From Roseimaritima multifibrata (GTDB lineage: Bacteria > Planctomycetota > Planctomycetia > Pirellulales > Pirellulaceae): a stretch of DNA of 64,000 nt. Of the stretch, positions 26,847-35,602 are shown piece after piece. How positions within the stretch are numbered: position 1 is the first letter of the stretch; each line of letters begins with the position of its first letter. The notes beneath the pieces are model-generated. The model was not told the origin of the DNA, ran no database searches, and was given only the letters and a program-made list of their open reading frames with translations. The position numbers were made by a program, and so were the translations under genes. The DNA lies in contig NZ_CP036262.1 of assembly GCF_007741495.1 (NCBI RefSeq), positions 6,262,001-6,326,000 of the forward strand, read 5' to 3'.

Positions 26847-27893
26847 ATGATCCGGCACCTCCAGCACTATTTGCTCCTGACGATGATTCTGGGATCCCTA
26901 GGATGCCAGACGTTGCACCAGCACAAAAATACTCCTGTCATCGTTCAGCCGGCCGACGTTCCCAAAGAACTCTGTAAAGCGACCATTCCGGAATACGTGA
27001 TTGAACCTCCGGACATCCTGACGATCGATGCGTTGCGGGTCCTGCCGAAGCAGCCATACGCCCTCCAGCCGCTTGATTCGATCTCCGTCCAAATCAACAA
27101 AAGCAACGGCGAACCGCTCTTCAACGCATCGGCGTCGATCGACCCTGCAGGCGAACTCCCACTGGGCCCCGAATTCGGTTCGGTGAAAGCGTCGGGAAAG
27201 ACGATTGGCCAACTGCGAACTGAAATCAAACGCCTGGTCAACGAAACGTACTCGGAACCACTCGTTGGGGTCGACCTCGTGCAAATCGCCCTGCTCCAAC
27301 AAATCGCTGGCGAACACATCGTAAGCCCCGATGGAAAGGTCAACCTTGGAGTCTACGGCCAAGTTCGCGTCGCTGGCATGTCCATCCCGGAATCAAAACA
27401 AGCCATTGAAGCTCACCTCTCCACCTACCTCGACAAACCGCAAATCGCGGTCGATATCTTCGGGTTCAACAGTAAATTTTATTACGTCATCTCCGAGGGT
27501 GGCGGGCTTGGCGATCAAGTAACCCGAATTCCCTTCACGGGGAACGAAACGGTGCTAGATGCGATCAGTAACGTCGAGGGCTTAAGTGCGGTCTCTTCGA
27601 AACAAATGTGGGTCGCCCGCCCCGGAAGAAATATGGACGGAGGCGAACAGGTTCTTCCGGTCGACTGGCAAGCCGTCTCGATGCGAGGCGACACAAGGAC
27701 GAACTACCAGATCATGCCGGGCGACCGAGTATTCGTCGCCGAAGACAAACTTGTCGCCTTTGACAACCACTTCGCCAAACAGGTGGCACCCATCGAACGG
27801 ATGGCAGGGGTGGTCTTGCTAGTGACGCAAGCCGCACAACGATTGGTTTACTTTGAACAAAGCGGTACCAACGGCGGAAATTCAGGCTTTTAA
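26847..27893 (+). CDS. Polysaccharide export lipoprotein (Wza-like)
   Basis: A 348-residue outer-membrane export protein. The start MIRHLQHYLLLTMILGSLGC ends in a lipobox with Cys20. The Poly_export (PES) domain begins at YVIEPPDILTIDA and includes IDPAGELPLGPEFGSVKASG. A second similar unit (ISPDGKVNLGVYGQVRVAGMS, seen as VSPDGKVNLGVYGQVRVAG) and an SLBB-like stretch follow, with YQIMPGDRVFV near the end. The ATG at 26847 has AGGA at a good distance; a GTG one codon earlier is possible. It opens the polysaccharide locus. The Wzc-type partner expected for Wza is not in the window. Confidence 0.92.
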   Translation: MIRHLQHYLLLTMILGSLGCQTLHQHKNTPVIVQPADVPKELCKATIPEYVIEPPDILTIDALRVLPKQPYALQPLDSISVQINKSNGEPLFNASASIDPAGELPLGPEFGSVKASGKTIGQLRTEIKRLVNETYSEPLVGVDLVQIALLQQIAGEHIVSPDGKVNLGVYGQVRVAGMSIPESKQAIEAHLSTYLDKPQIAVDIFGFNSKFYYVISEGGGLGDQVTRIPFTGNETVLDAISNVEGLSAVSSKQMWVARPGRNMDGGEQVLPVDWQAVSMRGDTRTNYQIMPGDRVFVAEDKLVAFDNHFAKQVAPIERMAGVVLLVTQAAQRLVYFEQSGTNGGNSGF

Positions 27894-27965
27894 CACCGCC
27901 TTCCCGAAGACAATTACACCGCCCAAGTTAAACATGGGTTAATGACCAAATACGGAACGGACGCC

Positions 27966-28430
27966 ATGCGTAATCCAATCACGCCACCGAAACACGCTCG
28001 CCTCGCTTGCCGAATCATCACAAGCTGCTTGGCACTGATCACCGTTGGGATCGCCGGCTGCAACTGCTCCCTAAAGCGTCCGGCGCGATGTGGAATCGGA
28101 GACCAATGCAGTACGCTGGCCGTGGAGGATCCCTTTCCGCTGGATCAATGTGTACCACCAAAGCACGTCGATTCGGGGAACTACGGGTACGTTCGCCCCA
28201 GTTGGCGAGTCTTAGACGAACGCGTCTCCCCTTGCTGTGAATTTCACATGCAAAGCGAAGATTACCCAAGCCCATCAAGGTTGCCCCCAGTCGTGGAAGT
28301 GCTTCCACAACCGGAACCCATTCCAGACGGCGAACCGCGAAGCCTACGGACGCTACCACGAATAAATGATGGAGCCGCCATGTTGGCCGAAGGAATCGTG
28401 CGTCCCGTCAGTTATCTATTAGACCGATAA
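27966..28430 (+). CDS. Hypothetical lipoprotein after the export gene
   Basis: A 154-residue predicted lipoprotein. The signal RLACRIITSCLALITVGIAGC ends in a lipobox (GIAGC; the final 20 residues are LACRIITSCLALITVGIAGC). The mature part is rich in Cys and Pro (NCSLKRPARCGIGDQC, VPPKH, VEVLPQPEPIPDGEP) without a domain I recognise. The ATG at 27966 lies 72 bp after the export gene. A role in export or envelope attachment is inferred from position only. A start eight codons upstream (27942) is possible. Confidence 0.6.
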   Translation: MRNPITPPKHARLACRIITSCLALITVGIAGCNCSLKRPARCGIGDQCSTLAVEDPFPLDQCVPPKHVDSGNYGYVRPSWRVLDERVSPCCEFHMQSEDYPSPSRLPPVVEVLPQPEPIPDGEPRSLRTLPRINDGAAMLAEGIVRPVSYLLDR

Positions 28431-28702
28431 CCACCCGCCACAAGCGGAAAGCCAAACGGACCGCGTCTCACCGCATCGTGACAGAAACGGCCGGCAAAAC
28501 GGTCGCATGTGCGAAAGCGTCGGTTCACCTCGCGATTCGATCGTCCCGAACGTCCGTCTCCAATCCATCCAATGACCTAGCATGGAGACAAGACGTAAAT
28601 GAGCGATCATTTCTAAACGGGCGGCGGTATTGCAATCAGCAAGCCCCAACACACTGCGTAAGCGGCTTGCCGATTTAGGGACTGTCGCCCTTCGCTCAGA
28701 AC

Positions 28703-28752
28703 GTGAAATCTACGGGTGACCTATTGTCGGTCTGCCCACGCTCTGGCGAGCG
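28703..28752. repeat. Dispersed 50-bp repeat A, copy 2
   Basis: Partner of 319-368 with 41 of 50 matching positions and the same terminal palindrome CGCTC-TGGC-GAGCG. It lies between genes. Confidence 0.7.
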
Positions 28753-28984
28753 CACCTACGTGACTGCCGCACCACTCCACGCAACCGCCCCCTCCCAAAC
28801 CATTGCCCAAACCTTAGGCGTGCCTCTCATCCCAGTCCCCTTAGTGACCGATTCCCCCACTTTTCGCTTAAAAACTAAGGACGGGAACATGGCACCGCAA
28901 TGCCTTGAAGGGCGTCCAATCCCCCCTCTCGGGCAACTTGGAAGTGTCATTTTATTAATTGCTTGTCAACCGATATGTAGGTGA

Positions 28985-29087
28985 GTAGACTCCAGTCCAC
29001 CGCCGGGGGGCATTTCGGACCGACGGACGGATCTGACTTTTAAATAAAATCGCAGCGCAACTCGCTGTTGACATGGACGGAGTCTAC
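28985..29087 (+). promoter_or_regulatory. Inverted repeat before the NusG-like gene
   Basis: GTAGACTCCAGTCCA at 28985-28999 pairs with TGGACGGAGTCTAC at 29074-29087, with one bulged base, around a 74-base loop. It ends about 115 bp before the antiterminator start. It may be a structured leader, but a transposon scar is also possible. Confidence 0.35.
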
Positions 29088-29203
29088 CTAGGCAGGTGAC
29101 GTTCAAGCGAACATTTCAGACTTAATAGTGGTTTAGACATTGGTGCAGCAGGGATCGTTTGTGCTTGGGGGCCAGCAAAATCGAACTTAGAGGAGCAGAC
29201 CAC

Positions 29204-29818
29204 TTGATCAGCCAAACAGACAACACGCCCTTCGACCCCACCGCCGACGGCTTTACCCCTGTCGTGGCGACGGGGAATCACGACTGGCCCCCCCCCAATC
29301 CCGAAGCCGATCTCGAGTGGTGGGTAATCCGAACGCGCAGCCGACAGGAAAAAGCGGTAGCCACGGCCCTTAAATCCCTTGGCCTGACCCATTTCCTGCC
29401 TCTGGTCAGCACGGAACGGCAATGGGGAAAACGCAAGGCGAAGATCGATGCTCCGTTGTTCCCCGGGTATCTTTTTCTGCAAGGCAGTCGAGACGACACA
29501 TTTGCGGCCGACCGGACGCGACGGATCGCCAGCACCCTGAAGGTAGAGGACCAACTGGGGCTTCACGCCGAACTGGTTTGTCTACGAGAAGCGATCGGAC
29601 GGGGAGCGGACTTCGACCCCTATCCGTACCTCAAACACGGCTACTACGCCGAGGTCAAAAGCGGCCCCTACAAAGGTCTTCGAGGTTGCATCGATCGCAA
29701 ATCCCAACAGGGCCAACTGATCATCCAAGTCAACGTCCTCCAATCCGCCATGGCCCTAAACCTGGGCGGAGCTCTCCTAACCCCGCTAGGCGAATTCCCC
29801 GAAAAAGAATCGCTTTAA
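29204..29818 (+). CDS. NusG-like transcription antiterminator (RfaH/UpxY type)
   Basis: A 204-residue specialised NusG paralogue. The NGN domain starts at WWVIRTRSRQEKAVATAL and includes HFLPLVSTERQWGKRK and the FPGYLFLQG strand. A KOW-like segment (YYAEVKSGPYKGLRG) follows near the C-terminus. Such proteins let RNA polymerase read through long polysaccharide operons. The frame is open to a TTG at 29159, but TTG 29204 has AGGAG eight bases upstream (29191-29195), which decides the start. The N-terminal 45 residues before the NGN domain are acidic and Pro-rich. Its place ahead of the biosynthetic genes fits an operon-specific role. Confidence 0.87.
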   Translation: MISQTDNTPFDPTADGFTPVVATGNHDWPPPNPEADLEWWVIRTRSRQEKAVATALKSLGLTHFLPLVSTERQWGKRKAKIDAPLFPGYLFLQGSRDDTFAADRTRRIASTLKVEDQLGLHAELVCLREAIGRGADFDPYPYLKHGYYAEVKSGPYKGLRGCIDRKSQQGQLIIQVNVLQSAMALNLGGALLTPLGEFPEKESL

Positions 29819-29882
29819 TGTCGCCTTTCGCTCCGCAAAAATATCGCCCGCAAACAGCACCAGCCCAAAGCCACCGCCCCTC

Positions 29883-29908
29883 CTAGCGGAACGGCGCAAG
29901 CCGTCCGG
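29883..29908. repeat. Partial dispersed repeat B
   Basis: CTAGCGGAACGGCG, the core of repeat B, occurs here followed by CAAGCCGTCCGG, which forms a short imperfect stem with the core. It lies in the gap between the antiterminator and WecG-like genes. Confidence 0.4.
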
Positions 29909-29979
29909 CCCCGCGCAACGATTAACCTCGCGTACCACCACAACACCTCGCCTCCTTTCCCATCTCGCACACCAAACCC

Positions 29980-30792
29980 TTGACCGCAGAAACGAAATCG
30001 CCGTCCTGTTCGTCTGAATCCGATTCGGCAACGCTGCGTCATCGTTTATGGTCGATCGACATTGACGCGGTAACGATGAGCCAAGCCGTTCAGCGGATCG
30101 GAGACTGGATCAGCGAGGGGCAACCGACATGCCGTTTTGTTGTCACCCCCAACGTGGACCACATCGTACAGCTCTACCGGCAAAAAGAGCTCATCCCGCT
30201 TTACCGCCAAGCCAGCATGACACTCGCCGACGGTTGGCCGTTGGTCTCCATGTCGCGACTTTATGGCAAACCGCTACCCGAACGCGTCGCCGGCTCGGAC
30301 TTACTCCCCGCCATCTGCGAAAAATCTCAATCAGACAACCGGCCAGTCAAGCTGTTTTTACTGGGTGGCAAACCGGGAGTCCCACAGCGAGCGGCCCAAG
30401 CGATCGCAAACCGTTGGCCGGTGGCGGAAGTGATCGGCAGCAGCAGCCCACCACTGGGCTTCGAGAACGATCCCGTTTTCAATCAAGAATTATGCAGCCA
30501 GATCAACCAAGCCGAGCCCGACATCCTGGTCGTAGGCCTGGGGTTCCCCAAGCAAGAATCGTGGATCCTCAATCACCGCGAACGACTGCGAACCCCAGTT
30601 GCGCTAGCCGTAGGCGGCACCATCGATTTCCTAGCCGGCGAACAAACCCGAGCTCCTAAGTGGACCCAAGCCATAAAAATGGAATGGCTGCATCGCCTGG
30701 CCACCAACCCCAGACGACTAGCCAAACGCTACGCTCTCGACGCGATCTACTTCCCCTGGATCTGCATCCGACAAGGCTGGCATGACGCATGA
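29980..30792 (+). CDS. WecG/TagA/CpsF-family glycosyltransferase
   Basis: A 270-residue GT26-type enzyme that usually adds the second sugar to an undecaprenyl-linked first sugar at the inner face of the membrane. Seen are the TPNVDHIV motif (56-63), LADGWPLVSMSRLYG (82-96), ERVAGSDL (101-108), LFLLGGKPGV (125-134) and ILVVGLGFPKQESWI (182-196), all characteristic. The start is TTG 29980 with no clear ribosome binding site. The length is normal for the family. The enzyme that provides the first sugar-phosphate is not in the window. Confidence 0.92.
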   Translation: MTAETKSPSCSSESDSATLRHRLWSIDIDAVTMSQAVQRIGDWISEGQPTCRFVVTPNVDHIVQLYRQKELIPLYRQASMTLADGWPLVSMSRLYGKPLPERVAGSDLLPAICEKSQSDNRPVKLFLLGGKPGVPQRAAQAIANRWPVAEVIGSSSPPLGFENDPVFNQELCSQINQAEPDILVVGLGFPKQESWILNHRERLRTPVALAVGGTIDFLAGEQTRAPKWTQAIKMEWLHRLATNPRRLAKRYALDAIYFPWICIRQGWHDA

Positions 30793-31472
30793 GCAAAAAG
30801 AGTAAAGCTATGGCGAAAACAGCCTCCCGCCGCCCCGGGGCTTGCCAATGACCAAACTACAAATTGCGTCTACAAACTACCGCAGCGCGGCGAAGGCAGC
30901 AGACAGCCTGCGATCGACTGAGAAGAAAACGATTAGCATCAACGAATGTGAAGTCACAGAACAGGAAAACGTGCCTAGCCCCCCCTTCAAACGGCGACCG
31001 AAAGCAATCAGTGACCGAAAGAAACAAAGGTGCATGCTCCTAGCCCAACTCCCACACAAGGCCTTTGGCACTACCGCGCCCATCACACGGACCGAGATCA
31101 GCGTACAGCTTTACCGAACAAATGCTGTTACTCCGGCAAATCACGGTAACGCTACAAGAATCTACGATTTAATGATTAAGTTTATGTAGAGAAGACTTCA
31201 TTGTAGCCAGTTGCCTTGCGCACTCGGACGGCATGTCTCAACGACCAGCGCCTGACAACCTGACCGTATACAGTCAAGTGAAAAATTCGGAGCATTTCTG
31301 TCACAAGCAGATTCCAGACACATGCGGCTCCAGACAATAACAAATGCACAGCACGAGTTCCCCCAAGGCACGCCCTCAGGCGAGACCACCCCCAGCCCTG
31401 AAGAAACTCGATGCACGAATCTCCCAGCGTGACTTTCAGCACCCAGCTAAGAAAATAAGGAGCACATTGGAC
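30793..31472. other. Intergenic stretch inside the polysaccharide locus
   Basis: About 680 bases between the WecG-like and oxygenase genes. One open frame of about 115 codons (30842-31189) is Lys/Thr-rich, has no motif and lacks a ribosome binding site, so I do not call it. Base composition becomes visibly richer in A+T from here on. Confidence 0.4.
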
Positions 31473-32276
31473 ATGTCAAATTTTTTTGGTGAATACATTT
31501 CCGAAATTGATTTACAGAAACTTGCTACGCAGGCTAAATCTGCTCAACCCTTTCCACATTTCATGATTGACAATTTCCTTGTTGAAGAATTTGCAAATGA
31601 AATTGAAAATTCTTTCCCGCGTGCCGATGAGATCGCAAAGCGAGGGAAAAGCTTCAAAGCAGTCAATGAGCGAGGGAAGACCCAAGTAACTAATACAAAT
31701 TTTTTTCCAGCCCCCCTAAAACGCCTGAATGAAATCTTAGCATCGAGTGAATGGCTCTGCCATCTTGAAGAAATAATGGGAATCGAAAATTTACTGGCGG
31801 ACCCAGGGCTACTCGGTGGAGGGATCCACCAAACCGGCCCCAGGGGACACCTGGACGTTCACGTCGACTTCAATTTCCATCAGCAGCTCAAACTTCACCG
31901 CCGCCTTAACATCCTGATTTACTTCAACCGTGACTGGCAGGAGCCCTGGGGTGGCAATGTCGAACTATGGGACAAAGAAGTTAAAAACTGCATCCGTTCA
32001 TTCTCTCCAATACTAAACCGCTGTGTCGTCTTTGCCACGAATGACATTAGTTTTCACGGCGTGACGCGAGTTGACTGCCCACCTGATGCAACCCGAAACT
32101 CGTACGCGGCATACTACTACACGAAGGAGCCCCCCCCGGAATGGACTGGCGTACCGCACTCAACCATATTCCGGGCAAGACCCAACGAACAGGTAAAGAG
32201 CAAGCTCCTAATGCCGCTAGAAAAAATGAAGCGAAAACTTGGCCGGCTAACTTCGCGATTGTTCCGACACGCCTAA
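31473..32276 (+). CDS. 2OG-Fe(II) oxygenase (prolyl-4-hydroxylase-like)
   Basis: A 267-residue non-haem iron, 2-oxoglutarate-dependent oxygenase. The start PFPHFMIDNFLVEEFANEI is typical of the P4Hc/2OG-FeII_Oxy_3 group. The HxD motif lies in HLDVHVDFN (126-134; H126/D128 or H130/D132). The distal iron ligand is H195 (SFHGVTRV), and R208 (ATRNSYAAYYYT) should hold 2-oxoglutarate. The ATG at 31473 lies ten bases after TAAGGAG; an in-frame TTG two codons earlier sits too close to that site. It is probably cytoplasmic. In this context it may hydroxylate a sugar or lipid-linked intermediate, but its substrate cannot be told. Confidence 0.86.
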   Translation: MSNFFGEYISEIDLQKLATQAKSAQPFPHFMIDNFLVEEFANEIENSFPRADEIAKRGKSFKAVNERGKTQVTNTNFFPAPLKRLNEILASSEWLCHLEEIMGIENLLADPGLLGGGIHQTGPRGHLDVHVDFNFHQQLKLHRRLNILIYFNRDWQEPWGGNVELWDKEVKNCIRSFSPILNRCVVFATNDISFHGVTRVDCPPDATRNSYAAYYYTKEPPPEWTGVPHSTIFRARPNEQVKSKLLMPLEKMKRKLGRLTSRLFRHA

Positions 32277-32325
32277 GATCACACCTGCGAGCCCAACTGT
32301 CTGACTGCAACTACTACGGAAGCAA

Positions 32326-33786
32326 ATGAACAGTACAAAAGACGGGAATGTTAGACATGGCGCCAGCATGCTGGCCCTGTCCAAAGGAATGATCGCGGCA
32401 CTCCGCTTTGGCCGAAACCTGATTGCAGCCAGAATTCTCTTGCCTGAGGACTTTGGGATTGGGGCAACCTTCGCCATGCTGACTGCATTCATGGAGATGA
32501 CGTCCAACCTAGGGCAGTCCCGCCAAATCGTTCAAAATCAACGCGGCGACTCTCCGGAATGGCAGGAAATGACTCACGCAGTGTCCGCCTACCGCGGCGT
32601 GATCCTTGCGGCCGGCACCTTTCTACTCGCCCCTATCTTCGCCCGCATATTTGGATTACCTGAAGCGACCTGGGCTTTTCGCTCTCTCTCTCTACTACCA
32701 TTGCTTAACGGCCTTTTCCACTCAGACTGCTATCGCTTTCAAAGGAAAATGCGGTTTGGGCGACAAGTCTCTGTCGACCTAATCCCAGCTTTCGTGCTTA
32801 CAATCTTGGTATACCCCATTTGCATCTGGAGAAAAGACTACTCTGCCTTGCTCGTGCTATCGCTGCTACATGAGTTGATTCGCGTTGCAATGTCTCATGT
32901 CGTCAGCGAGCGCCCCTACAGAATTAGGTGGCACCGCGATTACTTTTCGGTATTTTGCAAATTTGGTTGGCCACTACTCCTAAACGGGATCCTCCTGTTC
33001 GGCGTACTACAGGGGGACCGATTCGTGATCGGAGTACACTATGGGATGGAGTCACTGGGAGTTTACTCCGTCGCTCTGCTGCTCGCCATGTCACCAATCA
33101 TGATGCTAGCAAGCGTTCACGGCCAACTGGTCCTTCCGAAGCTTTCCCGAGCACAAGACGACCCAAAGCAGTACCACCGCATCTACCGACTATCCGAAAA
33201 AGGCACCGCCGTAATCGCGATTTGCTTTGCCGTTTCTTTGACAATCTGCGGTCCTTGGCTTATCGCTGCCCTTTACGGACCAAAATATGCGTCGGGGGGG
33301 ACTTTATTGATGGTGCTCGCACCAATGCTCGCAATCCGCCTAATGCGTGCATCACAATCGATTGCAACTCTCGCTGTCGGAGACACAAAACATCAGTTAA
33401 TATGCAACATGGTGCGTAGCACAGAACTCATTCTTGCAATAGTGGTGGTGGTCGCCGACTGGGGAATCGTGTGGATAGCACTCGGAAGCTTGATCGGTGA
33501 GCTAGCAGCCTATTTACTCGGAGTCTGTCGGATGGATTCGAAATCGCTTGCCACAGCAAAACCATCATTGAAGTTGATAGGAATATTTGCAACAACCATT
33601 GCGATCAGCTGGATTCCGTTCTTTTCCGGCATCCAGCTTGACGCATATTCGATTCCCGTGTCGGTCATGACACTCGCCGTGCTCTTTCTCATCCTAGGTA
33701 AAATCAACTCAGACTTTAGGAACTTCAGTCGCGACCTAAGTACAATCCTGGGCCTCCGAGAAGCACCGCTCTTAGGTAACAACTGA
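32326..33786 (+). CDS. Wzx-like polysaccharide flippase
   Basis: A 486-residue membrane protein of the MOP/polysaccharide-synthesis superfamily. It shows about 12-14 hydrophobic segments. The N-terminus has GMIAALRFGRNLIAARILLPEDFGI, of which the piece RNLIAARILLPEDFGI resembles the usual V-x-R-x-L-x-P-x-D-F/Y-G signature of type 2 flippases. It should flip undecaprenyl-linked repeat units across the inner membrane. It is 50 bp downstream of the oxygenase gene and 72 bp upstream of the first sulfotransferase gene, in one plus-strand run. Confidence 0.9.
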   Translation: MNSTKDGNVRHGASMLALSKGMIAALRFGRNLIAARILLPEDFGIGATFAMLTAFMEMTSNLGQSRQIVQNQRGDSPEWQEMTHAVSAYRGVILAAGTFLLAPIFARIFGLPEATWAFRSLSLLPLLNGLFHSDCYRFQRKMRFGRQVSVDLIPAFVLTILVYPICIWRKDYSALLVLSLLHELIRVAMSHVVSERPYRIRWHRDYFSVFCKFGWPLLLNGILLFGVLQGDRFVIGVHYGMESLGVYSVALLLAMSPIMMLASVHGQLVLPKLSRAQDDPKQYHRIYRLSEKGTAVIAICFAVSLTICGPWLIAALYGPKYASGGTLLMVLAPMLAIRLMRASQSIATLAVGDTKHQLICNMVRSTELILAIVVVVADWGIVWIALGSLIGELAAYLLGVCRMDSKSLATAKPSLKLIGIFATTIAISWIPFFSGIQLDAYSIPVSVMTLAVLFLILGKINSDFRNFSRDLSTILGLREAPLLGNN

Positions 33787-33858
33787 TACGCCGAATACGC
33801 TTCTCACTCGACAAAGGACCGCCCGAACGATCGTCCTCCAAAAGCTCGGAAACTAACT

Positions 33859-34767
33859 TTGAAAACTGATCAATTGACCACTGGCCTGCCTCACCCATGC
33901 CCCCGCACGTTCTTTGTACTAGGCGCCGCAAAGTGCGGAACTACATCACTCTGCGGCAGCCTTGCACAGCATCCTAACGTCTGTTTCTCCATCCCAAAGG
34001 AATTATCTTTTTTTGCGAGGGAAGACTGCTTCTGCAAAGGATTCGACTGGTACCACAGCCGCTTCACACCAACCCCGGACACCAAAATTTTGGGCGAGGG
34101 CTCAACTCAGTACACGCGATACCCAACTTATGCCAAGTCCATAAGTCGGATTCACGACTATCGTCCCGACGCCAAATTAATCTACATAGTGCGAAATCCA
34201 TCGGAGGCACTTTACTCCTTTTATCTCCACAGAATGCGAGATGGGAACAGAATGCCCATTCGAGAGTTCATGAATGAATTGCCGGAGGCATTACATTCAT
34301 GCAACTTTGCCGATCAAATCGAGAACGTCTGGCGCCACTTTCCGAGGAACCAGTTACTTGTACTTCGTTTTCAAGAAATGGTCGATGCCCCGAACGAAAC
34401 GATTAGAAGGTGTTTTGAATTCTTAGAACTACCCATTCTCACATCCACGTCGCATCGCCTTAAAAACAACCGGACCGACTACCAGGCGAACAGGCAAGTT
34501 ATGAAAATACTTAAAACAGTGAAGAACGTTCCCCTTGTTGGTCGCTCGCTTTCCTTAATGCCAAACGAGCTTCGAGCGGAAATCTACCAAAAGGTAGTGA
34601 CGTCATGCATCGGAAAACGACTGGCAGCCGGTCACTTTAAACAATTAGACCCTTACGACAACTCACTGAAGACTGAATTGCAGTCACTTTTCAGGCCGAG
34701 CATCGATCGCCTCGAGCAAATACTTGGCTGGGACCTTACCGACTGGAAGGCGACTACACATGCGTAG
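33859..34767 (+). CDS. Sulfotransferase 1 of the polysaccharide locus
   Basis: A 302-residue PAPS-dependent sulfotransferase. The 5'-phosphosulfate loop is GAAKCGTTSL (22-31). The 3'-phosphate site is in LIYIVRNPSEALYSFY (about 108-123), with the R and following S in the usual places. KELSFFAR after the first strand is typical of the heparan N-sulfotransferase-like group. The start is TTG 33859. Its 3' end overlaps the next gene by 8 bp. It probably sulfates the sugar polymer or its repeat unit. Confidence 0.9.
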   Translation: MKTDQLTTGLPHPCPRTFFVLGAAKCGTTSLCGSLAQHPNVCFSIPKELSFFAREDCFCKGFDWYHSRFTPTPDTKILGEGSTQYTRYPTYAKSISRIHDYRPDAKLIYIVRNPSEALYSFYLHRMRDGNRMPIREFMNELPEALHSCNFADQIENVWRHFPRNQLLVLRFQEMVDAPNETIRRCFEFLELPILTSTSHRLKNNRTDYQANRQVMKILKTVKNVPLVGRSLSLMPNELRAEIYQKVVTSCIGKRLAAGHFKQLDPYDNSLKTELQSLFRPSIDRLEQILGWDLTDWKATTHA

Positions 34768-35521
34768 CTCTCTATTTAACCTTTTCCGAAGAGGCAGGAA
34801 ACCTGACTTTATCGTTGTCGGGGCCGCGAAGGCAGGCACAACAACTTTATTTGATTACCTGCGCCGAGACTCACGGGTTTTCCTTCCCGATCGCAAGGAA
34901 CTGTTTTTCTTCAGCAAAGACTCAGTGTACGAGAAGGGAATCGGTTGGTACTGCGATCAATTTGCGACGGCGAGAGCGAGTCAACTCTGTGGCGAGATTA
35001 CCCCCAGCTATACTGTTTGGCCAAGATATAGCGAAGCACTCCCTCGAATAAAGCGCCACTTGCCACGAGCACGACTCATCTACATCATGCGAAACCCGGT
35101 TGACCGAGCGTGGTCTCACTACCGCATGGTAAATGGCACAAGTTGGCCGCTAGGTGATCGCCCGCCCGACGACGAAGGCTTTGCGCAACCCAGCGAGTAC
35201 ATGACCCAAATTCGGCGGATCTTGGAGTTTTTCGATCGTGCGCAACTATTGCCACTACTGTTCGACGACTTAGTCCGCGATCCACAGTCGTGCTGCTCGG
35301 AAATCCAACGGTTCATTGGACTTGAGGAACGCAACCTTGTCAAAGGGAAAACCGTTCACGCAAACGCTGCTTCCGACCTCCTGGACAGCGGAAATGGCCA
35401 CCATCGGACGGGTCGCATGCCATCGACTGAACTCCGGTTGCAGCTAAATCGCCGCTTTGAGCCAACCCTGCAAGACCTGGAATCTTTCTTAAATCGCGAT
35501 CTGACGATGTGGCGATCCTAG
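34760..35521 (+). CDS. Sulfotransferase 2 of the polysaccharide locus
   Basis: A 253-residue PAPS-dependent sulfotransferase. The phosphosulfate loop is GAAKAGTTTL (21-30). KELFFFSKD and the 3'-phosphate region LIYIMRNPVDRAWSHY follow. The ATG at 34760 lies inside the last codons of sulfotransferase 1 (8-bp overlap) and gives a protein beginning MRSSLFNLFRRG. An in-frame ATG 12 codons upstream would extend it further into the preceding gene. The overlap suggests translational coupling. The two proteins are related but clearly distinct, so they probably sulfate different positions. Confidence 0.9.
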   Translation: MRSSLFNLFRRGRKPDFIVVGAAKAGTTTLFDYLRRDSRVFLPDRKELFFFSKDSVYEKGIGWYCDQFATARASQLCGEITPSYTVWPRYSEALPRIKRHLPRARLIYIMRNPVDRAWSHYRMVNGTSWPLGDRPPDDEGFAQPSEYMTQIRRILEFFDRAQLLPLLFDDLVRDPQSCCSEIQRFIGLEERNLVKGKTVHANAASDLLDSGNGHHRTGRMPSTELRLQLNRRFEPTLQDLESFLNRDLTMWRS

Positions 35522-35602
35522 ATAAATAGCTCATTGAATTGCAAAGCCTGAATTACCTACCATGTCCATACCGATAACTCGACCACGCTTGACGGACACC
35601 CA

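Larger units (their letters stand above)
28431..29203. other. Intergenic region with repeat and inverted repeat
   Basis: About 770 bases without a supported gene. It holds dispersed repeat A copy 2 (28703-28752) and a long-range inverted repeat (28985-29087) just before the antiterminator gene. Confidence 0.45.

Noticed and set aside
28621-28640. ops-like element GGCGGTA before the NusG-like gene
   Set aside because: Only seven bases match the enterobacterial ops core and the following bases differ. Such a match is expected by chance.
30842-31189. 115-codon frame between the WecG-like and oxygenase genes
   Set aside because: It is low in complexity (Lys, Thr, Arg), has no ribosome binding site, no motif and no typical protein pattern.
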